A stretch of DNA of 64,000 nucleotides, from assembly GCA_023231475.1 (NCBI GenBank), contig JALJEE010000596.1, positions 62,001 to 126,000 of the forward strand, given 5' to 3'. Position numbers and translations under genes: made by a program. Position 1 is the first letter of the stretch. Every line of letters begins with the position of its first letter. The stretch comes from Seison nebaliae (lineage: Eukaryota; Rotifera; Pararotatoria; Seisonacea; Seisonidae). The notes under the pieces were generated by a model, which was not told the DNA's origin, did no database searches, and was given only the letters and a program-made list of their open reading frames with translations. Shown here piece by piece: positions 25,710-39,300 of the stretch.

Positions 25710-28398
25710 ATGGACAATTTTCCTCCTCGGGTAATATCTTTTTCCAACTCTTTAAAGATGTATAGATTATATTTGTTTATTTACCCATTTGTAGAATCCG
25801 CATTTAGAGAGAGGATTGGACGAAATTTTATTTCGAAATGGACATCCTTCATTCAGAAAACCGCCTCCTACTATCCACCAAAGAATGATGGTGGTCGACC
25901 ATATGAGAGTAAGACCACCACCACCACCAGCTCAACATTTCATGCAACCACGACCAGAACTCGATCAAATGATGAATAGAGGGATGATGCCGAAACAACA
26001 TTTTCATATGCCGATTCATCGAGTAGGTCCTCCAATGGCAGTCGCTCCAAAAACTTTTCAAGTTTCATAATTTTTATAAATAAAATTTTTTTATATTCAA
26101 TTCTTTTAGATGAATGAATGGACGAATGTGATAGAAAATCGTCAAATGGAGAATGATATGGGAAAAATGGAGAGAAGTCTCAATATTAATGATGTTAATT
26201 TGAATAAGAATAATATGATACAACGTCGAGCGGATTTGGGAATCGAATCTTATTCTTATATGGTTCAAAAAAATATGGAAAATAAAAGAAATAAATTTTC
26301 TAAATCTTCTCGTTTCCCAATGAAAAAAAATAATAATAATAACAACAACAACAACAACATTCGTAATAAACAATTCGATCGTAAACGATATCATCCGGAT
26401 CAGATGAAATCAGGAAAAAAGAAGAAATTCAATAAGAATGAAGTGAGTAGTAGTACACCGATGGAAGTGAAAGAAACGAAAAAATTAGAAGATGGAGAAA
26501 TTGCGAGTGATACTGAAGAGATGAATGATGATGATTATTATGCGGAATATGAACCAATGTCTCATGATGTGTCATCTCAACAATTAATGGAGCAGAAGAT
26601 GATGGTCAATCGAGCATCGATGATCGGATTTCCTATGAGTAAACCATTGAATTACGTCAGAAAAGATAAAGTACAATCATCTCAACCGATTTCATGTCAT
26701 TCGAATAAAAGTGTGAAACATATTCAACGAATTTCGAAAGGGAAAGATGGAATAAGGAAAAAAGGAAGAAATTTAAAACATCAACGAAATATTATAGATG
26801 ATGATGATGATGAAGAGATTGGAGAGATTCCATCGAAAAATTTACAAGTGAAACAATCAGATGAAATGGATGTGGATGTTAGAAAGAAATCAACAATTAA
26901 AAATGAAGTTGAAATGAAAGTAGTAGAGAAAGAGAAAGACGTTAAAATGAAAAGAGAAGAAATTCCGGAGAAGAAAACGAAACAAATTCTAATTCCTCCT
27001 TGTTTCCCAATACCATCAGAATGGTTAGTGGAACATCCGGAATATTATGAGATTTCTGGATTAGATCCAAAGAAATTCTCTGGAATAAAAAAGAAACCTC
27101 ATCAGAAAGAGAAAACGAATAATAATAAAAATAAAGTTAATGTGTTCGATAATGTGATATTGACGAATGATGAAATTATGGAAATGACGAAAACGAAAAA
27201 TCATTTCCAATTATTGAGACATGCACTTATCTACGATGATATTGGGGCGATAAAAGCGTTAGTTGCAGCAGAGACTGAACATTTATCGTCAATGAAAATC
27301 GAAGAGGAATTCTCTGAGAAGAATTTCATAAATTATCTCAAACATTTCCAATATATTCAGACGCAATCCCAATTGGATGATCAGAGAGAAAAATTGGAAT
27401 TGATGAGGAAGAATGTTTACAAGACGAGAGATCAATTGAATAATGAAACGGATAAAGTGAAGAAGGAGAAGTTGAAGAAAGAATTGGTGAATAAATTAAT
27501 TCTACCAATTTATCCAAATCGTATCGATCGATCTCATTATGGCAGATTCACTTCAGATGATACAGATGATCGAATTTCTCTTTATATCTCTCAATGGTTG
27601 GGCGAACCGAAAACCGAATTTATCAGTTAAATATTTCTTTTATTTATTTAAATCAATTATAATTATTTTTAGAACGATGTGTCAAGAAATTGGGAAGAGT
27701 GAAGACTTTGTCACTCTTCTTTCTTGCGGAAGACATTGTTAATATTGGCGGATGGTTGACAAAAGTTTTATTTTTTTTTTTAAAAATTTTAATTTGGATA
27801 ATAATAAAATAATAATTAATAATTTAAATAAAGGATAAGAAACGTAGTCGTACTTCTGGTGGAATATTTTTTGCATTACTCAAACGAGATTATTCTCTTG
27901 ATCAGGATGTGGTTAAGGAGATTTTAGATGACGATGTGGAGGTGAAAGCAAAGAAGAAGAAACAGAGTAGGTAAAATTTTATATTTAATTCAAATTTTAA
28001 TAAATTTTAATTAATATTTTTATAGACAAAGGAAACGTCAACAATTGAAAGAGATCGAAAAGAATTTATTGGGGAAAGAAGATAAGAAGGAAACAAATAA
28101 AATTGATATTCTAGAAGAAGCAAAAAGATGGAGGAATGTTCCTCCACCGTCCATCGTCAGTTCGACGATGAATGATCCTTCAATTCTTTTACAATCAAAT
28201 CCATATACGATGGTCTCCAATCAAGCGTCATTGCATCCAATGTTCTCTCATAATTTAACTGTCAACGAAACATTCCCATTAATGGTAAATCCGGCGAATA
28301 TTGCAAGTATTGGAGAGAATGTTGACGGGAAAATTATGGGAACGATCAACGATGTGATGGAGCCGATACCGATGGAGTTGTTTCCAACGGGAAATTGA
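25710..28398 (+). CDS. PHAX: Phosphorylated adaptor for RNA export (PHAX) homologue, RNA_GG_bind domain protein
   Basis: PHAX bridges capped U snRNA to CRM1/XPO1 for nuclear export. Exons: 25710-25730, 25795-26061, 26110-27625, 27673-27764, 27834-27970, 28026-28398; they close to 801 codons plus stop. The first exon is only seven codons and ends at a clean gtaata donor. The RNA-binding domain (about residues 570-665) spans four exons: SLYISQWLGEPKTEFI, RCVKKLGRVKTLSLF, and SRTSGGIFFALLKRDYSLDQ, which follows the human RRRTPGGVFLNLLK block. Upstream lies a low-complexity N-terminal half with polyproline, an Asn run, and DGEIASDTEE. The protein is about twice the length of human PHAX, and outside the domain I see little similarity, so the export role is inferred from the domain. 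Confidence 0.85.
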
Positions 28399-28684
28399 AA
28401 TAACAACAAATCTTGTCGATATTCCAAATACACGCACTCCTTCACACCGACAAATGGAGTTCATTGAAGTGAATAATTTCATTATGTTCATGGCTAATAG
28501 TGATGGATATTGTTGAGAATTCTCATATTTTCTAATTAATTCAGTTAATAAAATTTTAAGTCATTGAAAAAATCCTCTTTCAATTGTTGTTGTTGGATGA
28601 TGTAACTTGTAAGATGGAAGGTTTCTAAATCAATTCCATATAATATAGATTGATAGAATGGTTTATTTCTAGAGAATAGTGACA

Positions 28685-28710
28685 GAAAGAAAGAGAGAGA
28701 GAGAGAGAGA
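28685..28710. repeat. (GA)n microsatellite
   Basis: A run of GA dinucleotides, with GAAA at its left end, in the 3' flank of PHAX. Confidence 0.8.
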
Positions 28711-30559
28711 TATTAGGAAGAATAATGTACTTTAGAAAAACTCTCGTTAAAGTTTCGTTGGAGGGGAAGTAGAGAAGGAAATCAAAAATCTTTTCAGTTT
28801 ACTTCTTCGATGTTTTCGTTAAATTTTATTGAATTCATACGTCGATGTCTCTAGATGTGTGAATGGATATTGATAACACTCAAATTTCTTTCGATTTTTT
28901 TTTATAAGAAATTTTTCCATCGAAACTTTTTCCAGGTTTATTTTTAAAATATTCGTTTCTGATTGATCGCATTTATTGAATGAATGAATCGATAATGATG
29001 TTAAGTAAATATGAGACATTCATCCGATTCATTTAGTTAGTGTAATTGGAGAAATGAGAATGTTGAAGGAGAATCATAAGAATGGATGATAAGAAATAGA
29101 AAACTAAAAATAATTTTCCATCGATATATCGATCCAAATCGATATGAATGAAAAAAATCCGGTTCTATAGTTTTCTATTATAGTCTTCATTTCCTGTAAG
29201 ATGGTGGAACGTAATGAGAGTGAGGACATATTTGAGATGAAGTTGCCATTCGGAAAAGTGGAAATCATCAACTGCTCATCTTCTTTATTCATTGATCAAC
29301 AAGAACGACTCGTTTCTTCCATTTGTCGATAAATGAATCTAATTTCTTATTTGTTCGTCCATCATCATCCATGATATTATCATCTCTCCATCATTCCATG
29401 TGCACAAACAGACGGGGCGGGAGGGACATATATGGATAAAGATAAAGTTACCATATCTCAACTCATCGTATCTATGGATGTAATCATATCTCATAAATAC
29501 GTCTGATAATAAGTAAGATTTGTATATTGAATCTTCTCTCCACACATGTACACCAATCGTCGAAGTGATATGCAATCATATCTTCATTATTTCACTTGTT
29601 CCATTTAATTGTCGTAAATGAAACAGTGTGTGTTGAAATAGTGAAGACGTTAAACATATTTTTCTATTTATATCAATTTCTGTAACTATTCCATCTTCAT
29701 CCTTCCAATTGTTCACTTCTTCTTTCCTCATATCAACTACCAGTCGTTCTTGTGAAATTGAACGTTGTAACGAATTGAGGAGAACATGATAATGACGATC
29801 TATTACTTAATATAATTCAGCTCATAAATTCCATAAGAATAATAATAATAATAATAAGGAGAACAGCAACAATAATGATAATAAGCGTAATAAGGTAAAA
29901 GAGGAACGACAAGAACGATTAAAGAATAATGGATGATATAACAATATGTAGATAGATATCTAGTCTGCTAGCTAGCTAGACCAGCTTGATCGACAACGAT
30001 TTGCTAGAGAGAATATTTTGATGTAGTGTGTATGTGTGGATGTAGATGAATGTAATAGAATGATGAATCTAGCTTACGGAAATATCATACGAACAATTCT
30101 ATTAACGTCTTTTTTCCTCTTCTTTGTACTTGTATACGATTATCTGATCGTTACTCAAATTGATTTTACGTTTTTTAATTTTGCCTATTCATTATTTCAC
30201 TCATTCATCTGATGTCTATATGGGAATCGATTGATATTTATTAATAGAATTTACTTGTTTTCATATTCGATATTTGAATATCACCGTTCTCCCAACAATC
30301 ATCCGCCTCCCAACTTTCCCTTCGTCGATTCATTCCCCATAAATAAATCGGAACATATGCATATCACATACAAACACATCTCGAATATTTAGACAACCGG
30401 ATCTCCTACTTATTTCGTTACAGATCTCATAGTTTGACGATCAATAAAATTTCGAATTAACATTGAACATCTGAACAGGTAGAATTGTTTATCATCTCAA
30501 CAAATGAGAAATAGCAATCTTATCATGAATGGCGTTAGAAAGGATAAGTAGAGACATAT

Positions 30560-30617
30560 GTGTTTGTGTGTGTTTTTGTGTGTATGTGTGTGTGTGTGTG
30601 TGTGTGTTTGTGTTTGT
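30560..30617. repeat. (GT)n microsatellite, imperfect
   Basis: Alternating GT with TTT interruptions over about 58 bases in the gene-poor region. Confidence 0.85.
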
Positions 30618-33600
30618 GGCGAGGTAAGTGATGGAAAAGTAGAAGGAATTTCGTCAAATCTCTCAAATGTCTTCTCCTCATCCTAAAGAATTGTTTAGAC
30701 GATTTCATCCACAATGTCTCTGTAGTACCACTTATTCATTCATTTCTTCATTTCATCATTAAAATTACCCAGAAAAAAGGAACAATGTTGATAATCATGA
30801 ATGTTCTACATGATCGTTATAGTCATCTTCTCGAATGATGAGGACTTGTAAATATTGTTCCTTATTTTCCTTTTTATTCTAATTATTCTCATCATCATCA
30901 TCAACTCATAACATCATTCTACACGTTCCTTATTTATCTATTTATTTATCGTTTTTGATTATTATTATTTCTCTTATCGTTCTCACCAAAACTTTATCAC
31001 CATTGATAATATTTAATTTATTTGGAACCTGTATCTATCCTGCAAATAAACGAACGTTTCACTACGCCCAAAATAATAATGAGATACATTTTCATTTAAT
31101 TTCTATTTGGCGACAATCATCTGTTCGAAACTTAACCAATTTATGTAATTCAACTCGACTTGAAATGAATGTGAAAACCATTTCACATTTCATGGAAGTA
31201 CTTCCCTCCCAACTAATACTTGTCGAGTATTAATCGTTACATCGAGTTACGTCTATTGAGATCGGCGATAGATAACTAGACACATCTTTATATCAATACG
31301 ACATGTCCATCCAAACAAAGGAAGAAGTTGAAAATGAATTAGGCAAATCATAAAATCACTCAGAATTCATTAGACACATAATCTAACTAACTTATCAATT
31401 GATTGTTAAAATGAATCTCGAATGAAACGATGTTGATTAAATCACACTATTGCGGGAAATATAAATAATTTCCTATATTTATTCTACTTTTCCATCGAAA
31501 AAAAAATGAAAGAAACGATTCAACAAATAAAGGAAATAGATGAAATCTTGTTCTCCATTCGATTCTAAAAGGAACACTGAACTTCATTCACTTGTTAAGA
31601 ATTAGAAAAGATGTTTCCATCAGTCGAAAGAAACGATGATGAGATCGACAAATATTTGATGACGGTAATAACATAAGAATGATCGAAACAATAAGACACT
31701 AACAAAAAAAAATCGGTATTCACTTGGCTATAATCATAAGAATGATTGAGAAGCATCTAAATAGTATTATCACGTCGTCATCACTTACGAGATGCTGACG
31801 ATTGGATTGAAGTCGTATGAGAAAGAGAATATATTCATCTTTATTTTACTTCTCCTTTCTTCCTCAAAATAAATAAGATAAGTGTTCGTAAAGTAGAATA
31901 ATGTGCAAATAAAATGCAAATATTTTCTTCCCATTGTATTGATATCAGCTCGAATGAGTGGTTAATGCAAATTGTGTCATTTTCAACTGGATAATAAATT
32001 GTAAAAACAGTTTATGAAGAAGCAATACATTCTCCTGTCAAACCTTTCTATCGCCATTAATTTTTATTTAATTCTATTTTTATTATTTTGCTGCCTTATC
32101 TATCCGATTGACGTTATTCAACTTATCATCATTTAGATAGTTCTCATGTTTATTCAAACTAATAATCTGTTAAACAACATTAATGTTTAACGTTTCATCT
32201 TGTTCATTTTTTAAACATTCTTCAATTCTACTTTACGTTGTTTCTTCCAACTCTCAACCAATTCCCAGTTTAGTTTGTATAGTTTTATATAGAATTTGTT
32301 GCAACGAACCATCATCGGAAAGATAACAGAGACGAAGTTGTGGTAAAAGGAGATTTTTTTACATAACTTTTCTTTTTACATCATCTGTCATTCGCGTAGT
32401 GTTACATTTCAAGGCCTTTCTAATAATTATTCTGAACAAAGAGAATTTATCATCTCGAATAGATCCGATTGAAACGATTTGGTTGTTTCCGAAGATAATT
32501 AACTTCTTTAGTGATTGAATTCAAATAAATTTTTGTATCGTTCCTTTTTATTGTCACATACCATCTGGTTTCGCTCTACTAACTTTATGTCATTCTAATC
32601 GGCAGTCTACTTCATCTTTTGAACGTTCATCTTCATTATTCTCGACAAAGAAATTATAGTTTTGGTGAAATTGGACGTTTATCCACTTATCTATCACTAC
32701 ATCTATTCTCACAAATCGAATCGTTCATTTTATTCTTTCACCATGTATCGAAAGAATGTCATACGAGTTATTGATATTGTATAAACTTTTGGGAAACTTA
32801 CTCCAACATGGCATTGATATCCCTAAAAATATTGATTAAGAATCATTTTTTCATCATTTCCAATATTCATTCATATTAATTGTCAGTCGTATGAATAAGG
32901 GAAGGGACTCTTTACCTTATTTACTTTGAAATGTTTTCTAAATGAAATATTTCTATTTTACTTGTCCAGCTGTCAACTTTGGGTTAGTTACACCAGCTGA
33001 TTGTTTCACTCATACAATTCATTGATCATATTATGAGTAATGTAAATTAATTCCTATAAAAAATTGTTTCTTTCTCTCCTCTCAATTTCAAGTACAGATA
33101 TGTAAATTTATAATTTATAGTTCTCAAACTGAGAACGAGCTACGTCAATTGAATAAGTACTTTAATTGAACTTAAATTTTACCTGCAAATTAATGACGGG
33201 GATTTCCTCACATCTTTGAAAGGGATTAAATTAATTGACCAACCACCCATTAATTAACATCTTCACCAATTTATTGATTGATGTCGAAAATTAATTAATA
33301 ATGATAATAATTCATATGAAATCGACTGTGAAATAAAAAGAAGAAAAAAGTAATTTTTTTTCAACAATCACTGACACGTTATTATACCTGTCAGAGCGCG
33401 AGGATTTCATTCTAAAACGGATTATCATCGTGACAAATCTTTATCATTACTCATATAGCTATTAACTTTTTCGCGTATATCTTTCTGGTTTATCCATGTA
33501 TTACTCTTAATTGGTCAACTAACAAGTTTTTTGCATTATCGGTGACATTATACAGTATTCGTCTGTTTAAAGAGAGTTCTCGTATGTTTTATTCGATAAA

Positions 33601-36335
33601 GGATAAAGAATTTTTGCATATTAAATTGATGATTTCGACCAGTAGACTTCACGTACGATAATGTTATCAGTCAGGGATGTGCATCGTCTAAAACGAAATA
33701 AGAATTATTTTCGATTATTTCTTGTTTTAAATCGAAGTTTGATGAATGTGATCAGATGGTTTAGTTGATCACAAAAAATAGAGGTTTGATTTCCATTAAA
33801 ACTTAGTTTCCGTTTCAGTTAGTTGACTCGTCACTATTTCCTGAAAGTCAACTATTACACTGTAGAGATGAGATTGGAGGAGATGACATAAGAGATTGAT
33901 GTTATCGTGAAATTTTCCTGGACATCGGAAATAGATAGAAGATTGAAAAAGTTTCTTGTTTCATTTGTTTAGAAAAGTATTTTATACACTTCTGGTATTT
34001 TCTCCATTTTCTCTCACATTACACCGTTAAATTATGTGACCTATTTATGTTGGTTGTTACAATGAAGATCGGTTTTTTCTCATCATCATCATCATTATCA
34101 TCTTCGTTCTTGTTGTTAGCGTCAACAGTTTTTGTTTCGTCGCATGTAAATGATGGAGAGGCAACTCCGTTCGATGTTCGTTCATTTGATATAAATTTCT
34201 ACCGCTTATTCTCATTAGTTAATGCGTGAATCCTCTCGATGATATGATGGTGATGAATCTTCTTACATTCATTTGCTTTCTCCCTTATCTTCTTTGGATT
34301 CTTACGTTTTCTCCTTCTACTTACTTTTCCCAATTATTATCCATTTCATTATCTTTTCTTGTCGTTATTTAAGATTTATCTTATTAAAAAATTTGTTATT
34401 ATTCCCCTCAAAATATTATTTATTATTTTACCTCTTTTTATTTGCTCTGTTTCTGATGATCATTGTCAATTAACAGCAAATCGTTGACGTCGAATTTCAT
34501 TCCTTATTGAAACTTTTGTTATCTAATATCGAAATTATCTTTATTTGATTTCTAATGTTGATAAGAAGTGTGTGAGAATAAATAATGATCAGATAGATGG
34601 TGGTTGAAAATTGCAAAATTTTCATTCTTCTTTGACCAATTCGTTGTCATCAATAATCTATTTCTTTGTCGTTTAAACTACAAATACACCTTTCTTTTCA
34701 TCATGACTACCTCAACCACAACCATCACTCTATATTATCCACTCTATATCTCCCTCTCGTATCTTGATGACGTGACTTGTGATATTTGGTACAATTATCG
34801 AAAAAATATCTAACCGGAAAGAATGTTTGATATAATAATTTTCGGGTATTCTATTCAACAATCACATGAAATAGGACCGAATATATTTTTAGGGGGGACG
34901 GAGTAGGTAGAAGGCGGAAATCACAATCTTTCTTTCTTGTTTTCTTATGTCATATTATCTATTGCAGCGTTTTCATTAAAATCAAAAAGAAATATAATTT
35001 GACTCATTCATTATCAATCTGAATGTTCGATGTTTCTGAACCGTTTCGAAAAATTGAAAAATCTAAATCAAAGAATTATGTTTTGGAAATATGTATGTCG
35101 ACTATCGTACTCTATGACCATTCTCTACGTTACGCTTCCCAAACGAGAGAAATGGTATTGACGGAACTTCATCAATTTTCCGTCGTTAATTTGTACTTCC
35201 GTCATTCATTTCGCATTCGATACACAATCACTCATTTCTGACCTAATGAATTGTTGAATGAAAGAATGAATGTTTGCGTTTGACGTTCATTAAAAAATTG
35301 TGGATTTCAATTACTTACTAGTCAATTAATTTTCCACAATGTACGGTTTATGGATCAAGTTCATGGATCGTTTATCGTAATCGACTCGATTGACATTGAA
35401 TGAATCAGATTAGAACGAATCTTAAAAAGTTCACATTCTCAATCTTCTTACATCACCAACGCGAGAAGTAAGTAAGTAACGAGTTTGAAGTAGTTTCTTT
35501 TAACGGTAAGTAAATGACGAAGGAAGACAAGAGGAATCAAATGTGATTGTTGATTTTGGGAAAGGATTTGGTTAGATTAAAGTTTGGAATTGATTAGAAG
35601 ATAAATGCCAAATGATCGTTACCAATCGAATGATGATAAGTTTGTGTCATTTCTATAATTCAGCTCTTAATTCGATGGATGGAATAGTGCCATGATCGTT
35701 TCACCTCTCCATTCTAATTGAATGCCATTGGGAATAAGACGGATTTGTTCATCTAACTGAGACTCCTTCCCATTTAATGAGGATTCGGTCAGAACGTGAA
35801 TTAATAAATTGAAAGAGAAATCGAACGATTCATTATGAGAATGAAGAAGATGTATTTGATAAAATCTCTTCATATCGGAACTGATCCGTGAGTGAGAAGT
35901 GAATGAATGAATGAGGGGAGAAGTTGAAGACGAAGAAAGGAAATAATAGGAAAGAAAATGGTAGTTGAGGTGGTTGATATTGGGAAGGAGGGAAGAGGCT
36001 AGTGGAAGGGAAAGAAGGAGATAGTTGGATCAACGACGTAAAGAGTGATTATATAATCCGTTAATAAATACGGAAACGTTTCCTTTGGTTGGAATTGGAA
36101 GACAATTTGTTTGAAAGTATTTTTGTGTCTTCAGAAAAAACTTTTCTTTTATATTTCCTATTTTATTCTCTTTAAATTCTTAGTGTGAAATTTTTATATC
36201 ATCCCACTCATCATCGGAAAATTTCTTCTCTTTTTTTTCTCTAAACCATGTCACCAAACGGCAGATACAGGAAGATATCATCAACTAGGAAAATTTTCAT
36301 TTAGGAGTTGACTGTCTGACAGAAGGTAGTTCGTC

Positions 36336-39300
36336 ATGGAACAGAAGCCTGCTGTCCAGTTCAATCAAAATATTCTAGTTAAGGAAAGAATAAGACAACT
36401 AGCTCAAAACATATTTTGGAATAGTGGCAATAACACTGACAATGATGTGGAGGACGAACTCCATATTATTGATAAGCGTAACATTGAAGAGAAAACGTCG
36501 TTGGAAGGTATGTTTTCTATCTGTTGTCAAGCTAAAAATAGAATAATGAGAGGTGGAAAGTTTTAAAATTTCGTTTCACAATAAAATGACTCTAATTAAA
36601 GTTGTTCATTTCATTGTCACTCGCTATCGATATCATTTACTGACGGTTTCATTTAACATCATTAATTTTTAACAGAGAACATTATGATTGGAGGAATATT
36701 GATGAATTAACAAAGTTATTAATATTAAAAAAAAATTATTGACATTCAATGGAGAATTTTGTTTTTGATAGAAATTTAAATAAAATTTTTTTGTTTCATT
36801 TCATTCAAAGAAGTAGATTATAATTGTACACCAAAAAGTAATTTTAAGAATAACATAGCATTCTTCAACTCCATCCAACAACAACAACAACAAATACCGA
36901 ATAAGCAAACAAATTATTATAATCAAGCTGAATATATCGACCTCTACCAGAGACAACAACCACAAAATAGTGTTTGCCAGAATGCGAATGTAGTTGAAGC
37001 ATCATCAGCTTCTGATGGTATTGATAATGATGATGTTTCCAATCAATATTATCAAACGACTAAAATAGTTTCGAATATTTTCTCATTGCAAAAAAAGCAT
37101 CAGAAAGAAGAAGAATATCGTCAACTCTCCAACGATTTCCTCCAGCAGTCGTACAACGTTTATAATCGCGACAATAATAATAATATTATTTATAATACTG
37201 TTAGTCGCTCAAACAATTTTCATAAGCCTTTGCATAAGAGTAATAGCAATCAATTATCCGGAACTAATAATAAGAATCCATTAGCTTATCTTTACACGAA
37301 TAATTCGATAAAGAAACGAAATTCAGCTTTTATTCCATCCACCATCCCAATCAATTCCACTTTACTAATACCGGAAAAGTTGAAGACTCCCACACCATCC
37401 ATCGACACGTCATATGATCATCAATCAGATTTCAAATCGACAATCACAAGAAATAAATCATTACAAATTCTCTCATCACTCTCAACAAACCGTAACAATT
37501 ATAATATTCTAATTCCAAATTCCGCCAATAACAATTTTATCGATCAATCGACGAGTGTGCAGATTAAAGAACAAACAAATACGAATAATAATAATAATTG
37601 TAATTTAACTAATAATAATAATCATAATAATAAGAACAATTACGATTATTTCTACAACAACAATTCCAACACCAACAACAACAATTCACAATCAAATCAA
37701 TTTCAAGTACCGGTGAACAGGAAACGTGATTCAATAGCGACTCTTTATGAAACGAATGAGAAATTCGAAAAAGACAATCAATATTATCAGATAGTTAACA
37801 ACGCGGACGTCCGGAAATTGGGAACATTCGCCACTTTACGTTATTCGAAAAAGAGCGCAACTTTATTGAAGAATTCACTTCAACATTACGCACAACAGAA
37901 GGAATTATTGACGAACGATATCGAACCAATCGATTATCAATCAAATTATTATCCGCATAAAAATAAGAATTTTTCAACAGACTTTCTTATTTATCCCAAC
38001 GACAACACGAGAAAAATAGTGAATAGTGATCGAACTCGTGAGAATGGAGGAATCGTTCAACGGAATGTTTATGAGAAACCGTTATATTATACGCCGAGAC
38101 GTTTACAACATTATAATTCTCATCCAACATTGACACTTGAAAGAACGAGTGGTCATCGAACAAAACTTATTAATCAGATACTCCCCAAAATATCGCCAAT
38201 TACACAATTCCCTTTATTTCACCTTGAAACGAAAAATTCTCATTGTAACACTGACAATCCGAATACTCGAAAGTCCGTTGTTGAAAAGAAGCGCAATTGT
38301 CTAAAGAAAATTGTTCGTCGTTCTCATACCGTTTGTGGTAATCGTATATTAGATAAATTATCGAGGAATCCATCAAAACATTCGAAACACGATTATCCCT
38401 TATCACCATCAAACGGAAATCATTCCGAAACATGTGACACATATGAAATAAAGAAGATCGATAAACAAACCTCTCAAACCAATATCAAATCGCCAATCTT
38501 AAGAGATCAACTCTACACGTCTCGACCGCAAACATCGCGCTCATCTTTAAATTCGTCCATCGTTCATCGGCAGACCGAGAAGATTTTCCCCGTTAATTAT
38601 AAGCAAAATCAACCGTCATATTTTGAGATATTGAAATCGAAGTTTGAACGTGAACATACGCAGTTAGGGAAAAAGTGTATCGATCAGAATAAGAATAAGA
38701 ATATCATTTGGGAACGGACGAACGAAACGATAAGAAATTTGCAACGATCTCGATCTCAAGATGTTCCTTCAAACCAGAAACAATTAGATCATTTCAATTT
38801 AGAAGACGAATTAAATATTCATGAGAGTAAAGAAAAGAATGCTAATAGAAATCGACCCGTTAACAAAGAGATAAACGATCGAAACTTTTTCGAAAATAAT
38901 CATCATCATCAATGTGAAAAGATTATCGGTACGACAAATAAGAATAAGAATCAAAATAAGATGGATGTTCTTCCCGTAAGTAATACAATATTTCAAGACA
39001 TCAAGTCCGTTCCATGTAATTCGATTGTGACGGATGTTCAATTATCGTCAAGAGAATCGAATGAAAATGCTTTGGATGAGAAATCAGATATCAATTCAAA
39101 CTGTAATCAGCAAAAGAATAAAATTATGATTCCTTACATCAAATTGAACATTCGAGATGAAGTCGGACGATTTCCTCATACGAAACGTGTGGGCAATTAT
39201 TTGTTGGGAAAGAAGTTGGGCGAAGGAAGTTTTGCTAAAGTGAAAGAAGGATTACATTTGTTGTCGGGACAACATGTTGCAATAAAAGTGATTGATAAAA

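Larger units (their letters stand above)
28399..36335. other. Gene-poor region of about 7.9 kb
   Basis: I find no supportable gene. The sequence is AT-rich with many stops in all frames. Short open frames (30955-31233, 34273-34473, 34604-34813, 35023-35241) look like chance or are rich in Phe/Leu/Ile from AT bias. Two microsatellites are listed separately. The region precedes the HUNK-like kinase and may hold its 5' non-coding exons and regulatory DNA. A short leader-like frame near 34062 is discussed under findings. Confidence 0.4.
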
